The notes under the pieces: generated by a model
Database searches by the model: none
What the model saw: only the letters and a program-made list of their open reading frames with translations
Told to the model about the DNA's origin: nothing
Shown here: piece by piece, positions 33,338 through 44,858 of the stretch
Numbering within the stretch: position 1 is the first letter of the stretch
How the letters are laid out: the number at the start of each line of letters is the position of its first letter
Made by a program: the position numbers and the translations under genes
Origin: Mastigamoeba balamuthi
Lineage: Eukaryota > Evosea > Mastigamoebida > Mastigamoebidae
Assembly (NCBI GenBank): GCA_902651635.1
Contig: CACRSC010000038.1
Coordinates: 48,603 to 112,602, forward strand
Reading direction: 5' to 3'
DNA: 64,000 bases

Positions 33338-33612
33338 TGACGGGCCCTCTCTCCCTACATTTATCACAACATCCCACCGCATGGCAATGCCACACCCGAC
33401 ACCCACCCACACGAACCGCCCACACAATATGTTGGACGAGCCAACCGTACACGCACGTCCGCCGGCTGAAGCACCAATAGGAAGAGTTTAGAATCACCCA
33501 GCGCAGTGCCGCAAATCGGACCAGGGGTTCCGGAAATTACCGGCCTCTCGCGGCCCAAACGGCGCCCCAGAAAAATCGCTCGCGGCTATTCCAGACACAC
33601 CGTTGAAACAAC

Positions 33613-34345
33613 ATGGACACCATCGCCGGTACCGCAGCGGATGCTCTGTTCACCGTAGGCGCGCTGCGGGACTTCTGTCGCGACGAGGGCCTCTGGGGCT
33701 ATTCAGGGCTCAACAAGGGGGAGCTCGTCGCCCTCATCTTCGAGAACGGCATGCGCAGGGAGCTCTTCATGACGTGTACCGAGTCGGCGCTGAGGGACTA
33801 CTGCCACGGGAACGGGATCAGCCTCTGCAACACCAGGAAGGCGCTGGTGAACGCCCTCGATACGGATGCGCTCACCCCGAGGCACAAACGGCCCGAACCC
33901 CGGATACCGACGTGCCCCACGACGCCCCAAAAGCGGCCCACGATAATCCAGCAGTGCGTCGTCACGCAGGACAAGGTGGCTATTGGCGAGGCCGCTAGGG
34001 AGGTCGCCAAGGCCGAAACGCAGGTCCGTTGCTGTTGGTGTGGACCCACCTCCGGTTGGAAAATCCCACTGCACAGGTACAAGGGGGCAGAGTGACTCAC
34101 ACCGCACCCGGCAGTGCGCAGAGAAGAAAAAAAAGGCCGAGGCGGCACTGCGGGACGTTGCGGAGAAGAGGAAGGAGCTCGAGCGCAAGGAGAGGGATCT
34201 GCGGCAGATACTCTGCCAGGTCGCCAACGCCGAGGAGATGATCAAGGACAAGAAGGCGACACTCAAGAGTGCACAGGCCAAGAAGGAGGTCCTGGTGCAG
34301 CGCTTTATGTTGATCTCGATGGACGACGACGTCGCCTTTGACTGA
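33613..34345 (+). CDS. tandem SAP-like motifs plus coiled coil
   Basis: Exons 33613-34023 and 34115-34345 give 213 residues. Two related N-terminal helical units (VGALRDFCRDEGLWGYSGLN with KGELVALIF, and ESALRDYCHGNGISLCNT with RKALVNAL) have the spacing of SAP motifs, which bind DNA or RNA. Exon 2 is a lysine/glutamate-rich coiled coil (AEAALRDVAEKRKELERKE). Nucleic-acid binding and dimerisation are therefore plausible. It may be a small chromatin-associated factor, but no orthologue is recognised. Confidence 0.6.
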
Positions 34346-34918
34346 GTGCACTTTCGGGTGGTTAGGCCCCGTCCGCGTCTAGAGGTCTAGAGCGTCACTT
34401 TGCACTGAGCGGGGCAAACAATCAACGTGTTTTCTCGAAATGTGCTGCACAATTCAGTATGTTACCAGACGTTGTGCGGAAAATGGGATGTGGTGCAATG
34501 CGCGGGTGTTGCGAGTTCCCGGGCAGGGACCGCGATAGCCAGCGGTAGCCCGGGCGGATCTACTGCGATATTCAGTGTCGGTTTCGCGACCGCGGAATTG
34601 AAGAAAAAACTGGTCAGTACTGCACCTTCTACGTTCCCTCCGCTTTTTCGGTTGAGACAATCTGCAGAAGAGTGAGAAGCGGAGGCGACCCCCGCCGTCC
34701 GGCAGCACCCGGCACGGCATGCACTAGCCTGTGGATGTTCCGCGGAGCGCGGCGCGGCCTCTGTCCAGACCGGTCGGGCGGGATACAGAGTGTAACCCGA
34801 GAAACCTGGTCTGACGTGGCTATTACCGCATGTGAATCTTCGACGCGGCTTCTCTCGCGTCATTCTCTTCTCCGCGCTCACCACAAGCAACCACGTCCGC
34901 CTCTTCGCCTCGCACCGG
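34346..34918. other. intergenic upstream of the HSF gene
   Basis: No supported gene. Some short nGAAn/nTTCn words occur (for example TTCTCGAAA near 34430), but no convincing three-unit heat-shock element is seen. Confidence 0.4.
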
Positions 34919-36777
34919 ATGGATGCCGCCTCTGCCGAGCGTGAGTCGGGCGAAACCGACACAGAGTCGGATATAGCGGCGGAAAGCGACGCGCAGGCGT
35001 CTCCGCTGCCCCCCTTCATCTCGAAGCTTTCAGAGCTCGTTAACGACCCCAGCACGCAGTCCCTCGTCAGATGGTGAGCCGGGGACCCCCGAATCGCGTG
35101 TCGATAACCGCACAGCGCCCGCGTTTGCGCCCGCAGACGCGCACCGCTTTTTTCGCAACCCAAAAACCCCTTTTTTTATTCCACTATTCCACAGCGGGGG
35201 CGTGTTTTGCGCGGTTTTCTCACGCTCTCAGGCCGCAGGAGTGAGGAGCACCACGGCAACGCGTTCGTGGTGTGGGATCCCGTCGAGTTCTCTGCGACCG
35301 TACGCGTTCTGTTCAGAGTGGCTTTTTTTCTGCCTTGACTCTTTCTGCTACACAGCACCCCCTTTTTCCTGGCGCGGTATTGCCCTTGGTCTATTGCGTC
35401 TTTCTCGCTTCTATCAACAGAAACCACCCTGCAATGCTGCAAATACTCCCTCCATGAGGCCCCACGCGGGCCGAGGATCGGGGGTGGGCCGATTCGGGCA
35501 ACTTCGCCCTTCTGCCCGCGTTCTTTCATTTACGGCGGTGCCTTAACTTCGGCCCCTCTTTTTTTAAAGCTTTCCGTGTTGGGGTCCATTTCGGGCGAAA
35601 ACCTTTCGGCAGCCAACCGTCCCTTCTCCTCGCTCGCTACCGGCCCGCACCCCGCCCTCACACTCCGCTCCTCCCACGCGCCCCGCCCCCGCAGGTGCTG
35701 CCCAAGCACTTCAAGCACTCGAACTTCTGCAGCTTCGTGCGCCAGCTGAACATCTACGGCTTCCACAAGATCGAGAGCGACAAGGGCGGGTTCGCGTTCC
35801 GCCACGAGTTCTTCCGCAAGGACGCGCCGCAGCTGCTCAAGAAGATCGTCCGCCGCCGCGCGCCGCAGCCCGGCCGCAACGGCTCCTGCGCCGCCGGCGC
35901 CCCCACGCGGCGCGAGACCGCCCTGCTCGCTGCCGCAGCGCTCAGCGAGCACGCGGCGACGCACCCGGTGCAGATGATGCCGCCGCCGCCCCCTCCGCCT
36001 CCCGCGCAGCCGGCGGCCCCGGCGGCGCTGCTGGCGCCCCACGCGCACGCGGAGCTGCAGGGGACGAAGCGCGAGCAGCACCTGGCGCGGGTGGCGGCGC
36101 CCGTGCAGGCGGCGTCGCCGCGGCAGGCGCACAGCCCCGTCCAGTTCCCCGTGTCGCCCTCGGTCTCCGCGCCGTCTGCGGCCGCGCTGTCGTCGCCCAG
36201 GCACTCGCCCCCGCAGCCGCAGCCGCACGTGCAGCCGCGCTCGCCGCAGCAGCACCAGCAGCAGCAGCAGCACCACTCGCCGCAGCAGCAGCAGCAGTTC
36301 ACCGAGTCGATGGACGCTGCGCGCATGTGCAAGCTGGTGCTGGCGGAGCTGACGAGGCTGCGCGAGATGAACGCGCAGACCAACGCGACGGTCGCGCAGC
36401 TGCGGGACTCGCTGGCGCAGGCCAGCGCCAAGGAGGAGGAGCTCGAGCGACGCGTGAGCCGCATGGCCGAGGCGATGCAGGCGGCGCGCGGCGTCGGCAG
36501 CGGCGTCGGCGGCGTCGTCCTGGTCCCGCAGTCCCCCGAGGCCTCGCAGGGCTACGCGCAGCCCGCGCCGGTCCACGTCCAGCCCGACGTGTTCTTCCAG
36601 CCGCACGCCTACGGCGCCTTCACGCAGACGCAGATGATGCCGCCGCTGGCGCGGCTGTACCCGCTCATCGGCGAGCAGCAGGCCAGCGCGGCCAGCGCGA
36701 CCGCGGCGACCGTGCTGCAGAGGCAGGTGCCACCGATTTCCTCCATGGGGTTCCCCAACCCGGCAAGGCTGTTCTGA
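34919..36777 (+). CDS. heat-shock-factor-type transcription factor
   Basis: Exons 34919-35073, 35239-35299 and 35695-36777 give 432 residues. The HSF DNA-binding domain is complete across the joins: PPFISKLSELVND, RWSEEHHGNAFVVWDPVEF, then VLPKHFKHSNFCSFVRQLN and YGFHKIESDKGG. The recognition helix SFVRQLNIYGF is canonical. A Pro/Gln/Ala-rich linker follows. A heptad region near residues 276-335 (MCKLVLAELTRLREMNAQTN then LRDSLAQASAKEEELERRV) would be the trimerisation domain. The factor should bind nGAAn repeats and control chaperone genes; the CCT5 gene lies 2.4 kb away, but no link is shown. Both introns lie within the DNA-binding domain. Confidence 0.92.
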
Positions 36778-37026
36778 CTTGCGCGCGCGACCGCACAGCA
36801 CCCGCCATCGGTTACCGTCTGAAAGAAACGTTTGCTAGTAGCTCCCCTCCCCCCCAATTCAATCAATCAAAAACGCGCCGGAAAAAGACCACGTTGTTCA
36901 TTTTCACTCACAGCCTCCCCCTCCGCCTTTGCACGTTCTGTCTGTCTGGCACGAGTACGATTGCAAAAAGTAAAGAAAACGGACATGTTCTATTGAACCC
37001 GCGGCGAGAGGGGGGGGACGTCGGGG

Positions 37027-38281
37027 TCACTTCCAAAACGTCGGTCTCCACCACCACAGGCTGCAGTCCATTTCCTGCTGCGTCAGCAGGCTCTCTCGGT
37101 CGGGCCACGAGGCGGGGTAGGGCGTGCAGCTGACGCCGTCGATGGTGATGGTCCGGTCCTTGTCGTAGAGCTTGCAGCCGTCGATGCCGACGTAGGGCAG
37201 GGCGCAGAGCTGGAACCCCATCCTGTCCAGCATCCTGACCACCTCGACGGCCTTGCCGGCGTCGTGGCCCGCGCGCTCGGTCCACCTGCTGACGGGGCCC
37301 CACTCGACGAGCATGTTGTTCACGCGCGGCAGGATGCCCGTGGCGCCGAGCAGGCTCCTCACCTCGAAGCCCTCGGTGTCGATCTTGAGCAGCGCGACGG
37401 GCGACTGCGCGGGGACCTTGAGCTCGTCGATGCGCGTCGTCGTCACGAACTCGTTGGCCTTGCCCTCCTGGATGAAGGCCGCGCCGCCCGTCTCGACGCC
37501 GTCGACGGGCACCTGCATGCTGACGCCCCTGCCGGCCACCTCGTGCACCGCGCGGCGCACGACGTGCAGGTTGGTGAAGCCGTTGATGGCCGCCGACATG
37601 GCGAGCATCGCGGCCATGTGCCTCTGCGGCTCCACGGCCACCACGACGCCGCACCCCAGCCGCGCGGCGATCAGCCCGAAGCTCCCGACGTTGGCCCCGA
37701 CGTCGAGGAACACACACTTGGGCGACGCCAGCGCCGCGCTCCTCAGCGACCGCTTGACGGCGGCCCTGCAGCAGCGCAGGAAGAAGTGGTCCCCGTCCCG
37801 TCAGTCGTAAAGAACCTGCGCTGACGTGCGCTGCGCACCTGGCGACGTCCAGGGCAGCGCCCTCGACGCTGGCGGTGAACCTGAGGTCCGAGGAGGACTT
37901 GCGCTCGCCGACGGCGAGGAACTCGGCCGTGGCGGTGATGCGCAGCGTCGACGCGCCAAACTCGCTCTCGTTGAGCGTCTGGAAGAACGCGAGCGCGTCG
38001 GCAGAGGCCGCGCGGAGGCTGCGCGTGATGTCGCCCTCGTCGATGGGCGTGTCGACGCGGGGGAACGTGACGGCGTTCCAGGGGTACAGCTTCTGCTTGT
38101 GCTTCTTGGAGAAGAGGAGGTCCACGAGGTGCGGCTCCGGTTCGGCAAACGACTCGGCGGGGTACGCGAGGCCCGGCTGCTGGCGCGGCACGCGCGAGGA
38201 CAGCAGCGCCTGCTCGCTCACCAGCACGATGACGAGCAGGCCGCCGAGGATGAGGCACCAGTGCAGAGACGCCGCCCGCAT
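37027..38281 (-). CDS. membrane-anchored FkbM-family methyltransferase
   Basis: Exons 38281-37839 and 37765-37027 give 393 residues. An N-terminal anchor (LHWCLILGGLLVIVLVSEQA) precedes a stem and the catalytic domain. Exon 2 opens with KCVFLDVGANVGSFGLIAAR, the SAM-binding motif I of FkbM enzymes. It continues with VVAVEPQRHM, ALLKIDTEGFEVRSLLGA and a C-terminal aromatic tail. FkbM proteins O-methylate sugars or small molecules. A type-II membrane anchor suggests Golgi or ER luminal action, perhaps on glycans. The acceptor of the 73-nt intron was chosen as TGCTGCAG because nearer AG sites leave a stop codon in frame. Confidence 0.85.
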
Positions 38282-38796
38282 GTCAGTTTTCGGCGGGCTG
38301 GATTTGATTTCCCACTGCCGGGCAAGGAGGCGGTGGAAGTCGCTGTAAAAGTGGTGCACGGAGATTTTCTTCTGCCCTGCACTTGACTCCCGGGGGGCGC
38401 TCAGAGGCCTCTTCCAGCGCGTCTGTGGTGATATGCCAAAGATGGTCACTCTGGACGAAGTGAATTGTCGCAAGCGTTGGGCGAAATGGCAACTTTCTGG
38501 GTTGGGATAACAGCACAGGCAGCCAGAATCTCAATCCGAAAAGTGCACAAAGCTCGCAACCCCACCCCGACGCGTTTGCGTGGCCTGTCCTTCGAAGGAG
38601 GACGGGAGACGTTCCTGAAGATGGGAATAAAACCAGAGATATATTCGCCCACGTCAGAGAAAAATCGGTGTTGAATTTTGTCGAAGTGCAGACGGCTTCG
38701 CTCTCAATTCTCGCAGAGAAACTTGCAACGACAGTGCGCCCTTGTCCCCAACCGCGGGAGCTGCCTCCAGATCTTCGCAAACCTCTCTTTGTTTCT

Positions 38797-39081
38797 ATGG
38801 CCGAGTCCTCCGGGTGGCTATGAGCAAGATGCAAGCTAAGCTGGCCGTCGAGTGCAAAGTGTCGAAAGGCAAACCACGACAGCACACCCAGTCCTCAACC
38901 TGAGCCTCCCACAGGGGCCACCGATGAAGGCGATCTGGCCGCAGGCTTCGTGCTTGACATTCTGAGGCGCAACACGTGCCCTGAAGACGCGAAGCTCGCA
39001 AAGGAGCTCCTGGATGCAGCCTCCGACCCAGACCGTCTGGTCAGAGAGCTTCTTCGAGGACATTTGATATTCCCTCAATAG
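38797..39081 (+). CDS. small uncharacterised protein, 5' exon unresolved
   Basis: The frame ending at 39081 encodes GATDEGDLAAGFVLDILRRN, then CPEDAKLAKELLDAASDPDR and ELLRGHLIFPQ, an even, amphipathic sequence typical of real protein. An ATG in the same frame lies at 38797, but a stop at 38821 separates them, so a small intron or another start exon is needed. Several GT/AG choices fit. I recognise no family. It converges with the CCT5 gene. Confidence 0.45.
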
Positions 39082-39188
39082 ACAAGTGGTCTATCAGCAG
39101 CCAAGCAACCCATTGACAGCCATACAGTCGAGCCCAACAGAAACCCTTGTGAGTTTGTTGGGACAGACGGAGAGGAGGTGTAGAGGGC

Positions 39189-41260
39189 TCAGTCGGTGGT
39201 CCCCGAGGTGATAACATCGTCGATCTTGAGCACCATCTTGACCACCTGCGTCGCCAGCAGGAACTGCTGCTGCTTCGCCATCAATGTCTCCGTCACCTTC
39301 TGCTCGCGCATGTCTGTGTGTGCCCCTGCCCGTGAGCACAGCGTGCAAATCGAGGAGGGAGGAGAGAAACAGAAAGAGGGCAGTGGAGAGCAGTGTACCG
39401 TTGGTGCCCAGGCGGTTGCAGTCGATGCCGAGGAACGGGTTGTTCTCCTTGACCTGGCGTGACTTGACGCCAGCGACCGTCTCGATGGGGGCGAGGCCCG
39501 AGTTCTCGGCCAGCGCCAGCGGCACGGCCTCGAGGGCCTCGGCGAACGCGTGGGCCGCGTACTGCTCGACGCCGGTGATCTTGTCGGCGGCGTTCTCGAC
39601 GGCGATCGAGCAGGCCAGCTCGCAGGCGCCGCCTCCGTAGACGACAGTGCTGTCGCGGATGAAGTTGCGCGCGACGCAGAGCGCGTCGTGGATCGAGCGG
39701 CGGGCCTCCTCGAGGACCATCTTGTTGCCGCCGCGCACAAAGATCGTCAGGGCCTTGGAGTTGGCGCAGCCCTCGATGACCAGCATCTTGTCCTTGGTCG
39801 TCCCGAACGTCAGCTCGCGGATGCACTTGGCGTGCCCCAGCTTCTCGGGCGCGATCTCGCTGAACCTCGGCACGATCCTGCCGCCCGTCGCGATCGCGAT
39901 GAGCTGCGCGCAGGGGGAGGGAGGTCACAAGTCAGTTTGTTTTGAATTCTCCGATTCAATTGAATTGGGCATTCCCGGACCTCCATCTCGACGCCGCCGA
40001 CCCAGCGGACGGCGGGGAGGGCGTTCTGGAGCAGGAGGTGGTTGGCCTCGTCGTCAAAGCCCCACTGGCAGAGGACGACGTTGGCGCCGCTCTCCTTGAC
40101 GGCCCTGACCTGCTCGCGGAAGTACTGCTGCTCCTCCTCGCAGAGCTTCTTGTACGCCTCGACGCTGGTGATGTAGACGTTGTGCTTGGTCTTGGGCTTG
40201 GGCGGCTCGAACGGCGCCGTCAGGATGCAGATCTTGGCGTCGTCGACCTGCTTGGGCATCTGCGGGTGGCTGAACTCCTTGCCGAGCACGATGCCGCTGA
40301 CCAGGTGCGTGTCCTCGAGCGAGCCGCCGACCTTGGTCTCGATCTTGATCAGGTCGAGGTTCACGTCCCTCCTCTCCATGTCGGCCACCGACAGCACCGC
40401 CTGCGTGCAGATCTCGGCCAGGTTCTTCTGGACGCGGTTCACGCTGCGCCGATTCCGAAAGGCACGCGATATTTCCCCCCGGTGGTGAGATTTTGGAGAG
40501 GGGAAAGATCTGGATTTCTACGTACACTTTGGAGCACAGGGCGGTGGTGCAGGCGTGGATGAGCGCGTCGGTGTTCTTGGGGTCCCAGGTGGTCGGCGCG
40601 CTGATCTCCTTGAGGTGCTGCACGGCGATCGCGCAGGCCTGCTCGTAGCCGGCGGCGATGCGCGTCGGGTGCACGCCCTTGTCCAGCAGGGCCTCGGCGT
40701 GCTCGAGCAGCGCGCCGGCCATCACGACAACGCCCGTCGTGCCGTCGCCAATCTCGCTGTCCTGGCTCTGCGACAGCTGCACCATCAGCTTCGCGATCGG
40801 GTGCTCGACCTGTTGTTGCGTGGCGCAGGCATTTCTTAGATATCATATCGGCCAACGAGATATCTGGGGGAAGAGAGGGGTGGGAAGAGGGGGGGGGGTC
40901 TTTGGCGCACGGGCATCTCGGCGAGGATCGTGGCGCCGTCGTTGGTGATGGTGACCTCACCGTCGGGGCTGCACAGCATCTTGTCCATGCCCTTGGGCCC
41001 GAGCGACGTCCTCAGGGTCGCCGCCACAGCCTTGGCCGCGAGGATGTGTGCCTGCGCGTGCCACGCGCGGGCGTCAGCGACATGGGCGCGCGGCGCGGCT
41101 CAGAGGGAAGGGAGGGGGTATGAAATCAACATCAAAAAAGATAAGATAACAAACTACGACGTGCCTTGGTAGCCTCGATGCCCTTCAGGCGGGTCGCGGA
41201 CTTCTGGCTCTGCTCCTTGACAATCACAAAGGGACGGCCGTACTCGTCAAACGCCAGCAT
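39189..41260 (-). CDS. CCT5: T-complex protein 1 subunit epsilon (CCT5)
   Basis: Six exons (41260-41165, 41051-40911, 40809-40526, 40443-39981, 39903-39399, 39313-39189) join to 537 residues, the family length. Conserved chaperonin motifs are present: [37 protein letters not shown], and [10 protein letters not shown] near the C terminus. Epsilon-type signatures include [38 protein letters not shown] and KTHR-free [14 protein letters not shown]. The subunit is part of the cytosolic CCT/TRiC ring that folds actin and tubulin using ATP. Intron 1 has a GC donor (AAG|GCACGT). The start codon is 234 bp from the divergent receptor kinase gene. Confidence 0.96.
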
Positions 41261-41493
41261 TTCTGTGCGGTGCGCGGGTGCTTGGGGGGTCCTCGGGGGC
41301 GCGGCGGCAGGAAACCGATGTCGGCGGAGGTGTTGGTTTTGGCGGGCAAAACACACGCTTTGTTGGTTTTCCGTTGCTGTTGATGTCAGCAGCGTTACGT
41401 CAACTGAGAATCTCCGGGCTGCCAAATATCTCTCCAATTAAAGGGACGCCCTCACGGTGCGTGGTCGCCCAGAAGCCCCCCCGCGTGCCACGA

Positions 41494-44400
41494 ATGACGC
41501 GAGTCGCCCGCGTGATCGCTCTGCTCTCGGTCGTGGCACGGGTGATCGTGGCAAGCGCCAACGTGAGCTCCGCGGTCTCTTCTTCGGCCCGCGGTCCTTC
41601 CTACTTCCGGCTTGTGCGGGACGACGGAAAACTGTACCCCATGCAGTACGAGACGTGCCCCTACCTCGCCGTTCCAGTGGTTCGTACCTCCCGCGACCCT
41701 ATTTCTGTGCGATTCGGCATCTGCTCGCGGGGATCAGTCTCGTATAAAACGCGTTGAACGCGATCGGTTTTCTGGTTTTTCTGCCCGCGAACGCAATAAC
41801 TGGGGGACTGGACCGCAGATAGCGGCGCCGGAGAGCGTGATGCTGGGGGTGTGCTGCCAGTTCTACGGGCACAACACGTGCTGCCCCAACGCCCTCAAGT
41901 TCTGGACGTACGTCTCGGACTACCTCAACAACATCGTAGCCGACTCGTGCTGCAAGCGCAACCTCGAGCACCTGTTCTGCGCTTTCGCGTGCTCCCCGGC
42001 CGTCAAGGAGTCCACGCAGATGATCAAGAGCCCCGACAACTACCTCCTGTTCCTCAGGTTCGTGCCTGGATCGAGTACCCAGGCACCTCACACACCCCTC
42101 TCGCAGCTACGTCACCGAGAAGACAGCGCTCGAGATCTACGACTCGTGCGCCAACGTCTGCTCGGTCCAGAAGGTTCCAGATTCATGGTTATCTTGTCCA
42201 TCCTCGTTCTTACGTCATTTCCGGCATTTCCCAGCTTGCCAACATGTCGTCGCCCACGACGCTGATGAACAGTGTGGACATCAGCGCCTTCTACAAGGGC
42301 ATCCTGACGCTGCGCCTGACCATTGGCTACCACCCCACCACCCGGACGGCGTTCGAGATGGACGTCCTGCCCACGTGCGGCAGCGGGCGCACCGTCAACG
42401 ACTGCTCGTGCTACGTCCCGGGCAGCGCAGCGCCAAACGGCTCCTACTGCGGCCAGGCCTACAGCGAGCGGTTCATGTGCTGTGCCCACGACAGGGGCTT
42501 CGTGTGGGACTACTGCGATGCCTTTGCAACAGCGAGCGAGTGCACTCGCAACATCAAAGTGCCCCAGATTCCATTTCCTGGATTGCTCAAACTCCCCCTC
42601 CCCCCTCGACGCTAGATTATGCAGTGCTCGTGCCTGTGCGCACCAGCGGGCGAGGGCGACGTGGAGGTGTCCAGTCAGATCAAATGCTATGTGAACACCA
42701 GTGACGCAGAGGTGTTGTACCGATACTGCTCGTCGAGCGTCGTCTGGGGCAACACAACAGTCGCTGTGCATTGCATGCGCTCAATTAACACGCTGAACGA
42801 GTCTCCAGGCTGAATGGAGGAACAGCTCCGGGTTCATGCAGGCCCTCGGCGGCCAGGTCGATGGAAAACGAGTTGTGTTTCTTCCTCGAATCAGTGACGG
42901 CCTCACGGGGGCCATACACTTCAGAAAGGAGGAGTGCTGTATGTGTGTTCCTGTTTGAAACCACTGAAGGCCCCCTGAAACAGCGATGGAGGTCGAGGAC
43001 GCGCCATTTTCCCTTTCGGACGAGGCGATCAGCTCGAGCTCTCCTGCTCTCAAGACGGAGACCAGCAAAGCGGGAATGTGGGCCGGAATTGGCGTGGCAG
43101 CGGGAGTGGTTGCAATTGCATTGGCGGTTGGCATAGCAATTGTCATTCTAAAGGCACGGCAATCTGGTGTGTTTTCCGAAATCGAAATGCTTGATATTAC
43201 GTGGGGCCCCAGCGAGGAAAGAGGAATCAACTTCAACAAGCAGGAGTTCATGTTCGGGAAGGAGTCGACCGCCCTTGAGGTGAACCGGGGGTATGGCGAC
43301 ACATTGGTCATCTCGAACAGGACCACGCGACCCGTGCCACTCAGCGTGCGTCTCCCGAAGCCATCGCACAAGTTCCGTCTCGAGACCTCGTGCACGGAGC
43401 ACGTGCTGGACCCCGGGGAGTCGATCAGCCTTGAATTCAAGCTGACCCTCAATCTCACCACGACGGTATGTGGCGCATTTGACCTCGTACAACTCTAACT
43501 CAGTGTGCCAGGTCAAATTCGAAACCGTGTTCGTGTTCGACGAACAGACAGAGGTCACGATTTCCACCGATGTGTCCAGCTCTTTGTCGTATCTACTCGA
43601 TTGGGATGAAATCGAAGTAGGGGACAAGGTTGATTGATTTGCCTCCCCTCGCACTCACCCGTATCACAGATTGGGGAAGGAGCCATCGGGACTGTCGTCC
43701 TCGGGGTACAAAGGTAATGGGAAAACAAAGCTGACAGCCAACAGAGATGGCGAGGATTGGAGGTTGCTATGAAGTGCTACAAGATGGGAGATCTCCTCAT
43801 CGAGATACACCAGCAGTACATGAAGGAGGCCAAACTGTTGATGACGCTTCATCACCCAAGTGCGCCATCTCAGTCACCGAAATCTCATTTTATTGACAGA
43901 CATCATCACGTTGTATGGAGTATGCGAAAAGCCGCAGGTTTTCTTCATTGAAATGCGTTTTTGCGTGCTAATTGCTGTTATCAGCTGACAATGGTTATGG
44001 AGTACGCTGCTCTGGGATCACTGTCCAAGAACCTTCACAATCAGATGTCACTCAAGTGTGTCTCCTTCTTCCCAGCCTTAAACCATCTCAGGCGTCATTG
44101 TGCAGAGTGAAAGCGAAAATAGCTCTTGACTGCATCAGGGGGATTATGTTCTTGCACTCAAACAACATCCTTCACCGGGACATCAAGGTTGCGCTCACGC
44201 CGAGTCATTCACTCAACAATTCTTACAGTCCGATAACCTGTTGCTGTTCTCGCTGACAGCGGAGTCCCCTGTTCTGGCGAAGCTCACTGGTTGGTGTCAA
44301 CGGCTTCTGTTTTTGCACTCAAAGCCACCCAGACTTCGGGACTTCCAAAGTCGCAATGGACAAGGCGACCCACACATACACCCAGGGAGTGGGAACGCCC

Positions 44401-44799
44401 GCATGTAATCATGACACGATTGTACGCACTCCTAACTTGGTACTAGTTATGGCGTGCGAGGTTCTCAGAGGAGAGTCGTACTCGGCCAAGGCTGACATGT
44501 TCAGCTATGCGGTGCTACTTTACGAACTGTTCACTCAGCGTGAGGCGTATGCCGACTTCGAAAACACTTGGTCGATTGCACACTTCGTGTCCAACCTCGA
44601 CAAGCGCCTCGACTTGCCTGCAGACAAGGTGCCCGGCCCTTACGCCGAGCTTATTACGCAATGCTGGGGGAAGGAGTCATCCATGCGCCCGTCGTCGGAG
44701 CAGGCACTGTCCCTGTGCGAAGCTCTGTGTGCCCGGGTTCTTTCTGGTGAGATCGACAACGCCGCGATCGTGACTGCTGAGCAGAACACCCAGTCATAA
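41494..44799 (+). CDS. receptor-like kinase: Cys-rich folate-receptor-like ectodomain, TM, MSP-like domain, protein kinase
   Basis: Sixteen exons join in frame to 836 residues: 41494-41679, 41819-42057, 42107-42173, 42235-42558, 42616-42759, 42809-42938, 42984-43465, 43512-43616, 43670-43713, 43747-43859, 43900-43937, 43985-44055, 44106-44187, 44229-44289, 44333-44404 and 44447-44799. A signal peptide leads to a Cys-rich part (GVCCQFYGHNTCCPNALKFW, SCCKRNLEHLFCAFACSP) resembling folate-receptor domains. A second Cys-rich part follows. The TM is at residues 396-419 (GIGVAAGVVAIALAVGIAIV). A beta-rich MSP-like segment (SEIEMLDITWG, LVISNRTTRPVPLSVRLPK) precedes the kinase. The kinase has GEGAIGTVVLG, VAMK, HRDIKSDN, DFGTSK and FMACEV, so it looks active and TKL-like. 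The 33-nt intron 9 is the least certain join. Confidence 0.8.
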
Positions 44800-44858
44800 T
44801 AAGATCAAGCGATTCCCGTTTATTCCGTTGGAAACGTGATACAAACAGCTGCAGACAA

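Noticed and set aside
34430-34460. Possible heat-shock element upstream of the HSF gene
   Set aside because: Only isolated TTC/GAA words; no three alternating units at proper spacing.
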